Below are positions 8,573 to 16,403 of a stretch of 64,000 nucleotides of DNA, in pieces (the first letter of the stretch is position 1; the number at the start of each line of letters is the position of its first letter). The stretch is from Vibrio aquaticus. GTDB taxonomy: Bacteria > Pseudomonadota > Gammaproteobacteria > Enterobacterales > Vibrionaceae. Where the stretch lies: contig NZ_RXZH01000011.1 of the NCBI RefSeq assembly GCF_003970385.1, positions 22,982-86,981 of the forward strand, in the 5' to 3' direction. The notes beneath the pieces are model-generated. The model was not told the DNA's origin. It did no database searches and worked only from the letters and a program-made list of their open reading frames with translations. Position numbers and translations under genes: made by a program.

Positions 8573-9214
8573 CTAATTTTCTGGATAAACTTTTTCTTTA
8601 AACTCACACAAATCTTCGATAATACAACTGCCACAACGCGGTTTACGTGCCACGCAGGTGTAGCGACCATGCAAAATCAACCAGTGGTGTACATCAAGTT
8701 TGAACTCTTTTGGTACGACTTTTAGAAGCTTTTCTTCCACTTGGTCGACGTTCTTACCCATGGCTAATTTGGTGCGGTTCGATACACGATAGATGTGAGT
8801 ATCAACGGCGATGGTCGGCCAGCCAAAAGCGGTGTTCAACACCACGTTAGCGGTCTTACGACCTACACCGGGTAGTGCTTCTAACGCTTCTCGGTTTTCA
8901 GGGACTTCACCATTGTGCTGGTCTAGCAAAATCTTACAGGTTTTGATGACATTTTCGGCTTTAGAGTTAAATAAGCCAATGGTCTTTATATATTCTTTAA
9001 CGCCATCGACACCCAAATCAAACAGACCTTGCGGCGTATTGGCAACCGGGTAAAGCTTATCGGTTGCCTTGTTTACACTCACGTCCGTTGCTTGAGCAGA
9101 GAGTAACACCGCAATCAGCAGCTCAAAAGGAGTACTCCAGTTCAGCTCTGTTTGTGGGTTTGGGTTGTTCTCCCTAAGACGCTCTAGGATTAATCTTCGT
9201 TTGTCTTTGTTCAT
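8573..9214 (-). CDS. nth: Endonuclease III
   Basis: This DNA glycosylase/AP lyase removes oxidised pyrimidines in base excision repair. The 213-residue protein has the helix-hairpin-helix LPGVGRKTA with catalytic Lys120, catalytic Asp138 in VDTHIYRVSNR, and the C-x6-C-x2-C-x5-C iron-sulfur site near the C-terminus. It lies 43 bp after rnfE on the same strand. This rnf-nth linkage is conserved from E. coli to Vibrio. Confidence 0.98.
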   Translation of the reverse strand: MNKDKRRLILERLRENNPNPQTELNWSTPFELLIAVLLSAQATDVSVNKATDKLYPVANTPQGLFDLGVDGVKEYIKTIGLFNSKAENVIKTCKILLDQHNGEVPENREALEALPGVGRKTANVVLNTAFGWPTIAVDTHIYRVSNRTKLAMGKNVDQVEEKLLKVVPKEFKLDVHHWLILHGRYTCVARKPRCGSCIIEDLCEFKEKVYPEN

Positions 9215-9257
9215 TGTGAGGCTGCTTTCCAGTGCTTGTGTTAATCAATACAGATTA

Positions 9258-9950
9258 TTATTGGTTTGTCACACGAGCGCGCTCAATGGCCTGTTTTTGT
9301 TGTTTTGGCTGACGAGCGGCGAGTTTCGTGTCGATAATATTTTTAAGTGCGATGAGTAGTCCGACACCAATAAAGGCTCCCGGTGGTAAAAGCGCAAGTA
9401 AGAAGCTGTTGTCGAAATGGAAGATCTCGATACGTAAAGCCGTAGCCCATTCACCCAGTAAGAGATCAGCTCCATCGAAGAGGGTGCCGTTACCAATGAC
9501 TTCACGCATTGCGCCTAACACAACAAGCACGCTTGTCATGCCTAACCCCATCCAAAAACCATCTTGAGCAGACGGTAGGAGGTCATTCTTAGAGGCAAAA
9601 GCTTCAGCGCGACCAATGATGATACAGTTAGTCACAATCAGTGGGATGAAAATACCCAAAGATAAGTACAGGCCATAGGCGTAGGCATTCATGAGCAGCT
9701 GAACACAGGTTACCAGCGCGGCAATGATCATGACAAACACAGGAATACGAACTTCTTTAGGTACATAGTCACGGACTAAAGAAACCGTCACGTTGGAGCC
9801 AACAAGGACCAGTAGGGTAGCAATACCCAAACCAAGCGCGTTGGTTACTGTAGAAGAAACGGCAAGAAGGGGACACAAGCCAAGTAATTGGACAAGAGCA
9901 GGGTTGTTGTCCCACAGACCATTTTTTATCAGAGTCTTATGATCACTCAT
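9258..9950 (-). CDS. rnfE: Rnf electron transport complex subunit E
   Basis: RnfE (230 residues, about six transmembrane helices) is one of two homologous membrane subunits, with RnfA, that bind an iron-sulfur cluster within the membrane and help couple electron flow to ion pumping. The signature PLIVTNCIIIGRAEAF is visible. I start at the ATG at 9950 because it has a GGAGG ribosome site six bases upstream and gives the E. coli RsxE length. An ATG at 9962 would add four residues. Its start overlaps the end of rnfG, which suggests coupled translation. Confidence 0.95.
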   Translation of the reverse strand: MSDHKTLIKNGLWDNNPALVQLLGLCPLLAVSSTVTNALGLGIATLLVLVGSNVTVSLVRDYVPKEVRIPVFVMIIAALVTCVQLLMNAYAYGLYLSLGIFIPLIVTNCIIIGRAEAFASKNDLLPSAQDGFWMGLGMTSVLVVLGAMREVIGNGTLFDGADLLLGEWATALRIEIFHFDNSFLLALLPPGAFIGVGLLIALKNIIDTKLAARQPKQQKQAIERARVTNQ

Positions 9951-10578
9951 TATTGCCTCCACAGTTTAATGGTTGAGCCAAAATTTCTTCTCGGTGAGTA
10001 TTCACATACTCCAGCGTATTTTTTACCGCTTTCACAACTGCGCGTGGTGTGATGGTAGCACCCGTAAATTGATCGAACTGACCCCCATCTTTACGTACTT
10101 TCCAGTCACCTTGGTTGTTGTCCTCAACAGACTTTCCGTTGAAGCCTAGGATCCAATCGGTAATACGAAGATCAATTTTGTCACCAAGCCCCGGTGTTTC
10201 TTGATGACTCAAGATTCGAGTGCCAGATACCTTGCCGCTACTTTCGATACCCACAATCAACTTGATGGCACCGTTGTAACCATCCGGTGCAATCGCTTCA
10301 ATCGCCATCGCCGAATGTTCACCGTTAATTGAAGCAAGATAAACAGGCATCGCAGAGTCAGTACCAAGTGCTGAGTCAGTAACCAAGGTACATGCTTGAT
10401 AAAGGTCATTATCATGAAGCTCATGAGGAATCACCTGATTAAGTACCGACAGCAGCTGCTTTTGTTCTTGTTGTTGAATACGGTCAGCGGTCAGGTAATT
10501 GGTCAGTGCGACAACCCCAGTCGATGCACAGGCAAAGACCGCTAATATGACACCATTTTTTCGAATAGCATTTATCAT
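9943..10578 (-). CDS. rnfG: Rnf electron transport complex subunit G
   Basis: RnfG is a single-span protein with a large periplasmic FMN-binding domain. The 211-residue product has its anchor at about residues 9-28. The flavinylation motif TGATIT ends at Thr177, which would carry FMN by a phosphoester bond attached by ApbE. It sits between rnfD and rnfE with short spacing or overlap. In E. coli the complex also keeps SoxR reduced; in Vibrio it mainly exchanges electrons between ferredoxin and NAD with ion translocation. Confidence 0.96.
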   Translation of the reverse strand: MINAIRKNGVILAVFACASTGVVALTNYLTADRIQQQEQKQLLSVLNQVIPHELHDNDLYQACTLVTDSALGTDSAMPVYLASINGEHSAMAIEAIAPDGYNGAIKLIVGIESSGKVSGTRILSHQETPGLGDKIDLRITDWILGFNGKSVEDNNQGDWKVRKDGGQFDQFTGATITPRAVVKAVKNTLEYVNTHREEILAQPLNCGGNNE

Positions 10579-10587
10579 GATAAACCC

Positions 10588-11634
10588 TTAGTGTCCGTAT
10601 GTTCTTGGTTTGGTGTAGTAGTCAATCAATGGTACGCACATGTTGCCAAGTAGGACTGCAAATGCGACACCATCAGGGAAACCACCCCAACTACGAATGA
10701 TAAACACCATGGCACCAATGAATGCGCCAAAGACTAATCGACCTTTCACGGTCGTAGAGGCTGAAACCGGGTCAGTGGCGATAAAGAATGCGCCCAACAT
10801 GGTTGCACCAGAAAGTAGGTGAACCATTGGTGATGCGGTTGTCCCTGGTGTCAGTAACATAAATAGGCTACTGATCACGGTTAAGCTCACCAAGAAGCTG
10901 ACAGGAATGTGCCAATTGATCACGCGTACTTTAATGAGGATAAGGCCGCCGATCAGGTAAGCGAAGTTAACCCACTCCCAACCGATACCCGCTAGGCTAC
11001 CGAATTGAGGTTGTGTCATCGCTTCGCTTGCAGTGCTGCCTGTCGTCAGAGCAGTTTTAAAAGCATCTAGCGGTGTTGCCATGGTGATGCCATCAATCCC
11101 GGTACGAATTTGTTGTAACGATAAGCCTTCTAGATTGAATCCAGTAAAGATGAGCGAGAATGCATCGCCACCTGTTACAGGGGTTGCTTGAAGTTCTTGC
11201 GGCGATAACCAACTTGTCATTTGTACAGGGAAGGAAATCAGAAGAACGACGTACGCAACCATCGCAGGGTTAAATAGGTTCTGACCAATACCACCATAAA
11301 GGTGTTTCGCAATCACAATCGCAAAAATCAGACCGATAGTGATTACCCACCAAGGAGACAGTGGTGGAATGGCTATCGCTAATAGCCAAGCGGTCACAAG
11401 CGCGCTGTTGTCGCGAAGGGCTGACATCGGAGGTCGCTTTCTCGCAAGCATAACGAGCGCTTCAAGGCTTAGACCTATCACAATCGCCAGTAACAATTGA
11501 ATGATAGTTCCCCAACCGAAAAAGTAGGTTTGTGCAGCTAAACCGGGTAGGGCACACAGCGCTACCCACTTCATTAGGTCAGGAGTGCTTCTACGACTGT
11601 GCGCATGGGGTGAGCTGGCAATAAAGAAGGCCAC
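10588..11634 (-). CDS. rnfD: Rnf electron transport complex subunit D
   Basis: RnfD is a NqrB-like membrane subunit with about ten helices and a covalently bound FMN. In this 348-residue protein the FMN-linking threonine is Thr187 in DGITMATPLD, the same number as reported for V. cholerae RnfD. The GGIGQNLFNPA segment is typical of the family. The start codon overlaps the rnfC stop, and rnfG follows after 9 bp. Confidence 0.97.
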   Translation of the reverse strand: MAFFIASSPHAHSRRSTPDLMKWVALCALPGLAAQTYFFGWGTIIQLLLAIVIGLSLEALVMLARKRPPMSALRDNSALVTAWLLAIAIPPLSPWWVITIGLIFAIVIAKHLYGGIGQNLFNPAMVAYVVLLISFPVQMTSWLSPQELQATPVTGGDAFSLIFTGFNLEGLSLQQIRTGIDGITMATPLDAFKTALTTGSTASEAMTQPQFGSLAGIGWEWVNFAYLIGGLILIKVRVINWHIPVSFLVSLTVISSLFMLLTPGTTASPMVHLLSGATMLGAFFIATDPVSASTTVKGRLVFGAFIGAMVFIIRSWGGFPDGVAFAVLLGNMCVPLIDYYTKPRTYGH

Positions 11635-14366
11635 TACTCTTTCTCCTCAGTTTGTTTTTGTTGTTCTTTTTCTGCTTGCTGCTGTGCCTTACGAGCTTTC
11701 GCACGCGCTATAGCTGCAGCAACCGCAGCTTTTTTCGGATCTTCATCAACAATGTCATCAGCTTGTACTGGCTCAGCTTCCGCTTTTTCAGCTTGCTGCT
11801 GTGCTTTACGAGCTTTCGCACGTGCTATAGCGGCAGCAACTGCAGCTTTCTTCGGATCTTCATTAACACTGTCGTCAGCTTGTGCCGGTTCAGCTTCTGC
11901 TTTTTCGGCTTGTTGCCCTGCCTTGCGAGCTTTCGCACGCGCAATGGCAGCTGCAACCGCAGCTTTCTTCGGATCTTCATTAGCAATGTCGTCAGATTGT
12001 TCCGGTTCAGCTTCCGCTTTTTCGGCTTGTTGCTCTGCCTTGCGAGCTTTTGCACGTGCTATAGCGGCAGCAACTGCAGCTTTCTTCGGATCTTCGCTAA
12101 CACTGTCGTCAGCTTGTGCCGGTTCAGCTTCTGCTTTTTCGGCTTGTTGCTCTGCCTTGCGAGCTTTCGCACGTGCAATGGCCGCGGCAACCGCAGCTTT
12201 CTTTGGATCTTCATTAACACTGTCGTCAGTTCGTGCCGGTTCAGCTTCTGCTTTTTCGGCTTGTTGCTCTGCTTTACGAGCTTTCGCGCGTGCTATGGCT
12301 GCAGCAACTGCAGCTTTCTTAGGATCTTCATTAACAGTGTCGTCTGCTTGTTCCGGTTCAGCTTCCGCTTTTTCGGCTTGCTGCTCTGCTTTACGAGCTT
12401 TTGCACGCGCAATGGCAGCAGCTACAGCAGCTTTTTTGTCACCGGATTCAGGAGTTGCTTCGGTATTATCAGCTTCGCTGGCTTGAGCTTTTTTCGCTTT
12501 TGCGCGAGCTATTGCAGCAGCGACAGCGGCCTTTTTATCTTCTACTGGTTCAGCACTCTCTTGTGCCTGCTCCGCTTTCTTCGCTTTGGCACGGGCGATT
12601 GCAGCGGCTACCGCATCTTTTTTACTATCCGAAGCGCTTACTTCGCCCGCTTGTTCTTTAGCGGCTTTTTTCTCACGAGCTTGGCGTTTACGCTCTTCTC
12701 GCAGCTTCGCCATTTCTGAGTTATCAGGTTCTGCTTGGCCACTCGCCATCGCTGCAGCTTGTTTCGCTTTGGCCTTAGCAATAGCCGCCGCAACCGCTGG
12801 TTTCACGGCTTTTTCTTCGGTTGGTGCTGACTCAGACTTCTGCGCTTTGACTCGAGCAATCGCTGCAGCAATCGCATCATCGCCACCAGTCGATTTCATC
12901 TCTTTGCGGCGATCGTCTGCGGCTTTCTTAAAGCGATTTTCGCGAGCAGCTTTATCTCTTTCTAAACGCGCTTTCTTTTCTTCAAATCGAATCTTCGCAC
13001 GTTCAGCTGCTTCGGCCTCTTCTTTACGAGTACGAATTTCTGCTTTCGCTTGGCGGTAATATTGAACCAGAGGAATTTCACTCGGGCATACAAAGGCACA
13101 GGCGCCACACTCAATACAATCTTTTATATTGAGCTCTTCACACTTATCTAACTCTTCGGCTTTGGCATGCCAAACAAGCTGTTGAGGAAGTAATGACGCT
13201 GGGCAGGCTTCTGCACATTGACCACAACGAATACAGGCCATCTCGTATTGATTTGGAGAAATTTCTTTACGAGTTGGCGCTAAAATACAGTTCGATGTTT
13301 TGGTAATTGGCACTTGAGCATGGGGAAGCGTAAAGCCCATCATTGGGCCACCCATGATTAGGCGAGGTAGCTTTTTATCTGCTTTGTAGCCAAATTCATC
13401 GAGTAGTGCTTGAACCGGAGTACCGAGTAGCGACCAAACATTACGCGGCTGTTTAAACGTATCACCTGTTAAAGTGACGACACGATCAACTAACGCTTTA
13501 CCCTCACAGACGGCGTGTTTAATGGCGTATAGTGAACCCACGTTTTGAACCAAAATACCGATATCAGCAGGGATGCCACCGTTCGGCACTTCTTTATCCG
13601 TTAAGATCTTAATGAGCTGCTTTTCGCCGCCAGACGGGTATTTTGTTGGTATTACGCGAATGACGATATCTTTGTGCTCAGCGGCTTTCTGTAAAGCTTT
13701 GATCGCATCTGGTTTGTTGTCTTCGATACCAATCACGGTCAATTTTGGCTTTAAGATATGCTCGACAATCTCAATGCCTTGGATGATGTCAGCGGCGTTT
13801 TCTCGCATCAACATATCGTCAGCGGTGATGTAAGGCTCACATTCAGCGGCATTGATGATTAGGATGTCAGTACGAGCTAAGCCAGCTTGGATTTTTTTAG
13901 CGGTTGGGAAGCCTGCGCCACCCATACCTGAAACACCCGCTTGGCGGATCTTTTCAATTAACTCATCAGGTGTACGTTGGCTAAAGTCTGGCCACGCATC
14001 ACACTCAACCCATGTATCTTCAAAGTCGGGCTTAATAACAATACATAGCTCGTTTAAGCCAGATGGGTGGGCTGTTGTTCTCGACTCGATGGCCGTCACT
14101 TGTCCCGAAGTTGGAGCATGAACAGGCAGCATGAAGCTCATGTCATACTTGGTCAGCGCTTGGCCTTTAAATACCTTATCGCCAACTTCTACGGTGAGGT
14201 TACCTGGCTTACCGATATGCTGTTTGATCGGAAGAATAATTTCCGCCGGGATTTGAGCACGAGCAATCGAAGTCTTTACCGATTGGACTTTGTTCTCGGC
14301 AGGGTGAACGCCACCCGGGAAAGTCCACAGTGCACCTGATTTAATTTGTTCGATTAATGACAACAT
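11634..14366 (-). CDS. rnfC: Rnf electron transport complex subunit C with long repeat tail
   Basis: RnfC is the peripheral NADH- and FMN-binding subunit. Residues ~1-360 form the NqrF/complex I-like Rossmann part (GGAGFPTAKK, then GGEKQLIK). Residues ~380-435 hold two 4Fe-4S ferredoxin motifs (CIRCGQCAEACP and CIECGACAFVCP). A charged coiled-coil follows, then eleven copies of a (A)AVAAAIARAKA-type module, the last seven in near-identical 39-residue units. The total of 910 residues exceeds E. coli RsxC (740), mostly because of the added repeats. The tail is rich in Ala, Lys and Glu and likely forms long helices. Its exact role is unknown, and the repeat number may vary between strains. Confidence 0.97.
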   Translation of the reverse strand: MLSLIEQIKSGALWTFPGGVHPAENKVQSVKTSIARAQIPAEIILPIKQHIGKPGNLTVEVGDKVFKGQALTKYDMSFMLPVHAPTSGQVTAIESRTTAHPSGLNELCIVIKPDFEDTWVECDAWPDFSQRTPDELIEKIRQAGVSGMGGAGFPTAKKIQAGLARTDILIINAAECEPYITADDMLMRENAADIIQGIEIVEHILKPKLTVIGIEDNKPDAIKALQKAAEHKDIVIRVIPTKYPSGGEKQLIKILTDKEVPNGGIPADIGILVQNVGSLYAIKHAVCEGKALVDRVVTLTGDTFKQPRNVWSLLGTPVQALLDEFGYKADKKLPRLIMGGPMMGFTLPHAQVPITKTSNCILAPTRKEISPNQYEMACIRCGQCAEACPASLLPQQLVWHAKAEELDKCEELNIKDCIECGACAFVCPSEIPLVQYYRQAKAEIRTRKEEAEAAERAKIRFEEKKARLERDKAARENRFKKAADDRRKEMKSTGGDDAIAAAIARVKAQKSESAPTEEKAVKPAVAAAIAKAKAKQAAAMASGQAEPDNSEMAKLREERKRQAREKKAAKEQAGEVSASDSKKDAVAAAIARAKAKKAEQAQESAEPVEDKKAAVAAAIARAKAKKAQASEADNTEATPESGDKKAAVAAAIARAKARKAEQQAEKAEAEPEQADDTVNEDPKKAAVAAAIARAKARKAEQQAEKAEAEPARTDDSVNEDPKKAAVAAAIARAKARKAEQQAEKAEAEPAQADDSVSEDPKKAAVAAAIARAKARKAEQQAEKAEAEPEQSDDIANEDPKKAAVAAAIARAKARKAGQQAEKAEAEPAQADDSVNEDPKKAAVAAAIARAKARKAQQQAEKAEAEPVQADDIVDEDPKKAAVAAAIARAKARKAQQQAEKEQQKQTEEKE
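11637..12431 (-). repeat. 117-bp tandem repeat array inside rnfC
   Basis: Six full units of 117 bp (39 codons) plus a shorter seventh unit encode AAVAAAIARAKARKA, then a Glu-Gln-rich stretch, then an acidic linker ending DPKK. Differences sit mainly in the linker (for example QADDTVNE, RTDDSVNE, QSDDIANE). Four older, degenerate modules lie upstream in the gene. Because 117 is divisible by three, gain or loss of a unit keeps the frame. The array also creates long shadow reading frames on the plus strand, which I reject as genes. Confidence 0.95.
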
Positions 14367-14374
14367 ACCAGTCC

Positions 14375-14959
14375 TTAACTCCCGATCGTCTGCTTCGATG
14401 CAGCATCGGTAATATCAACAACAGGAATGGCGTCCATTTGCCACTTCCAGTTCGCCGTAGTGGTTTCTACGGGGATCATTTCAATACAGTCTGTTGGGCA
14501 AGGTGCAACACATAAATCACAGCCAGTACACTCATCCTTAATCACTGTGTGCAGAGCTTTAGTACCACCGACGATTGCATCGACAGGACAAGCTTGAATA
14601 CATTTGGTACAGCCAATACACATATCTTCATGGATAAATGCCACAGTTTTTACTGCGTCTTCTAGGTCGTGAGCTGAGTCAGTAGCTTCAACGCCCATCA
14701 AATCAGCCAATTTCTCAATGGTCGCTTGGCCACCTGGAGGACATTTGTTGATGTCATCGCCATTGGCAATGGCTTCTGCGTAAGGGCGGCAACCTGGGTA
14801 GCCACATTGGCCACATTGAGTTTGCGGAAGGATAGTGTCAATTTGATCAACGATTGGGTCTGCTTCCACTTTGAAGCGGATGGAAGCGAAGCCAAGGATC
14901 GCACCAAAAATCGCGGCCAAAACAGCAATGGCAATGATGGCGATTATTATTGAACTCAT
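14375..14959 (-). CDS. rnfB: Rnf electron transport complex subunit B
   Basis: RnfB is the ferredoxin-interacting subunit. The 194-residue protein has an N-terminal membrane helix, then a four-cysteine 4Fe-4S motif starting CGQCGYPGC and completed by the cysteine in NKCPPGG. Two ferredoxin-type clusters follow (CIGCTKCIQACP and CTGCDLCVAPCP). Its start overlaps the rnfA stop by one base, and rnfC begins 8 bp after its stop, so translation is probably coupled through the operon. Confidence 0.97.
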   Translation of the reverse strand: MSSIIIAIIAIAVLAAIFGAILGFASIRFKVEADPIVDQIDTILPQTQCGQCGYPGCRPYAEAIANGDDINKCPPGGQATIEKLADLMGVEATDSAHDLEDAVKTVAFIHEDMCIGCTKCIQACPVDAIVGGTKALHTVIKDECTGCDLCVAPCPTDCIEMIPVETTTANWKWQMDAIPVVDITDAASKQTIGS

Positions 14960-15540
14960 TACAACTTCACCAAACCTGTAAAGCCCATAAAGGCAAGAGA
15001 CATTAATCCGGCAGTGATCATCGCAATTGATGCGCCTTTAAATGGCGTAGGAACGTCGGCCGCTCCAATACGCTCTCGCATAGAGGCAAACAAAATCAGT
15101 ACTAAAGAGAAGCCAACCGCAGCACCAAAGCCATAGATGATCGATTCAATGAAATTGTGGTTCTCATTGATGTTAAGCAGCGCCACACCGAGTACGGCAC
15201 AGTTGGTCGTGATCAGAGGTAAGAAAATACCCAGCAGTCGATATAAAGTCGGGCTGGTTTTGTGAACCACCATCTCAGTGAACTGCACAACAACAGCAAT
15301 AACCAAAATAAAGCTCATGGTTCGTAGATATTGCAGATTGAGTGGTTCTAGGATGTAGCTTTCAACAAGGTACGCGCACACCGATGCTAAGGTCAGCACA
15401 AACGTGGTTGCTAACCCCATACCAATTGCAGTTTCCAGTTTCTTAGAAACGCCCATAAATGGACATAAGCCCAAGAACTTTACCAGTACAAAGTTGTTGA
15501 CTAGGACAGTGCCCACCAACAACAAAAGATATTCGGTCAT
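14959..15540 (-). CDS. rnfA: Rnf electron transport complex subunit A
   Basis: RnfA is the first gene of the operon. The 193-residue protein has six membrane helices in inverted topology to RnfE and contributes to the intramembrane iron-sulfur site. The conserved pieces NNFVLVKFLGLCPFMG and PLITTNCAVLG include the cluster cysteines. The promoter must lie within 15541-15740; I cannot pick one safely. The operon order rnfA-B-C-D-G-E-nth-gloA is all minus strand. Confidence 0.97.
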   Translation of the reverse strand: MTEYLLLLVGTVLVNNFVLVKFLGLCPFMGVSKKLETAIGMGLATTFVLTLASVCAYLVESYILEPLNLQYLRTMSFILVIAVVVQFTEMVVHKTSPTLYRLLGIFLPLITTNCAVLGVALLNINENHNFIESIIYGFGAAVGFSLVLILFASMRERIGAADVPTPFKGASIAMITAGLMSLAFMGFTGLVKL

Positions 15541-15740
15541 AGTTATTTATTTAAGAAATTCCGATCCCGATATTATCGTGCTTTGCAAGGCTAATAACAA
15601 CCAAGGAAAGATAAGGTTTTACATTAATGCGTAATTTTTATACGTAAATTTGAGGAATTAAGTCTGTGTTTGGATAAAGAAAGTTGTCAGAGGACGAAGG
15701 GCGAATACTAACGCGTATAATCTTGGGTAATGGAAACGAA

Positions 15741-15770
15741 AAAAGCCCAATCAGACGATTGGGCTTTTTT
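15741..15770 (-). terminator. Terminator of tRNA-Asn
   Basis: A 12-bp stem (AAAAGCCCAATC with GATTGGGCTTTT) with a four-base loop and a T tract lies eight bases beyond the tRNA CCA end. Confidence 0.9.
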
Positions 15771-15778
15771 CTGGAATT

Positions 15779-15854
15779 TGGCTCCTCCTGCTGGGCTCGA
15801 ACCAGCGACCTGCGGATTAACAGTCCGTCGCTCTACCAACTGAGCTAAGGAGGA
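15779..15854 (-). tRNA. tRNA-Asn (GTT)
   Basis: The 76-nt cloverleaf includes encoded CCA. The acceptor stem TCCTCCT pairs with AGGAGGA, the D arm reads AGCTCAGTTGGTAGAGC, and the T arm contains GGTTCGAGCCC. The anticodon loop CTGTTAA gives anticodon GTT, reading AAC and AAU. Confidence 0.97.
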
Positions 15855-15990
15855 ATTGCGTTTAAGCGGGGCGAATCTTATCGAAGCGCCACAGTAAGTG
15901 TCAATATCCGAACGTGAAAAAATTATGCTATTTCGATGAATTTCTTTCTTTACTTTTCTGTATCCCTTATGGAGCAAGGGCTATATTTAC

Positions 15991-16013
15991 TTATCCACCA
16001 AAATTGTGGATAA
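15991..16013. promoter_or_regulatory. Inverted pair of DnaA boxes in the uvrB upstream region
   Basis: TTATCCACC and, reversed, TTATCCACA (the exact DnaA consensus) face each other with a 5-bp spacer. They lie about 400 bp before uvrB. E. coli uvrB also has a DnaA box in its regulatory region, so this could be conserved control, but binding here is inferred. Apart from this and the LexA palindrome, I see no gene in 15855-16403. Confidence 0.5.
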
Positions 16014-16336
16014 CTGTGTGTGTTAAATTTGAGTAAGTCATAATTTTGTAAAATCTGTTGAGTTTTGGCGAGGAGAGAAGCGCTTCTACTGTGAGGTAAA
16101 TACTTGCTCAACAAGGTTTTGTTATAAACTTGTTTCTGTAGTGTGGTTGTTCGGTAGCTGATCCGATGTGTGGGTAAAGTAGAAAAAATGAGAAATAATG
16201 TGAATAAGCTGTGAGCTAAATAAGAGGTTTCTACAGGGTGTAGAACGAGCGGGCGGAGCATAATATCAGGTTCAAAAAGAATGATCTAGCGACTGATGAT
16301 GAGTTTACGAAAAACAGCAATTAATTTCTTTGTCAG

Positions 16337-16370
16337 CTATTGTGTCTGTATATATATACAGACACAATAG
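16337..16370 (+). promoter_or_regulatory. LexA (SOS) box inside a 34-bp perfect palindrome
   Basis: The core CTGTATATATATACAG (16346-16361) is a perfect LexA operator, CTGT-N8-ACAG. The symmetry extends nine more bases on each side, so 17-bp arms match exactly without a loop. It lies 33 bp before the uvrB ATG, placed to block RNA polymerase until SOS induction. Confidence 0.92.
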
Positions 16371-16403
16371 TCGGATGACTTATACGCAAAGCAGAGATGG
16401 AAT

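Noticed and set aside
11652..12719. Plus-strand open frames of 355 and 244 codons
   Set aside because: They lie wholly antisense to the rnfC repeat array; their low-complexity repeats simply mirror the 117-bp units.
15708..15977. 89-codon frame on the minus strand
   Set aside because: It runs through tRNA-Asn and its terminator.
15950..16261. 103-codon minus-strand frame upstream of uvrB
   Set aside because: No ribosome site, atypical composition, and it crosses the DnaA-box region; likely chance.
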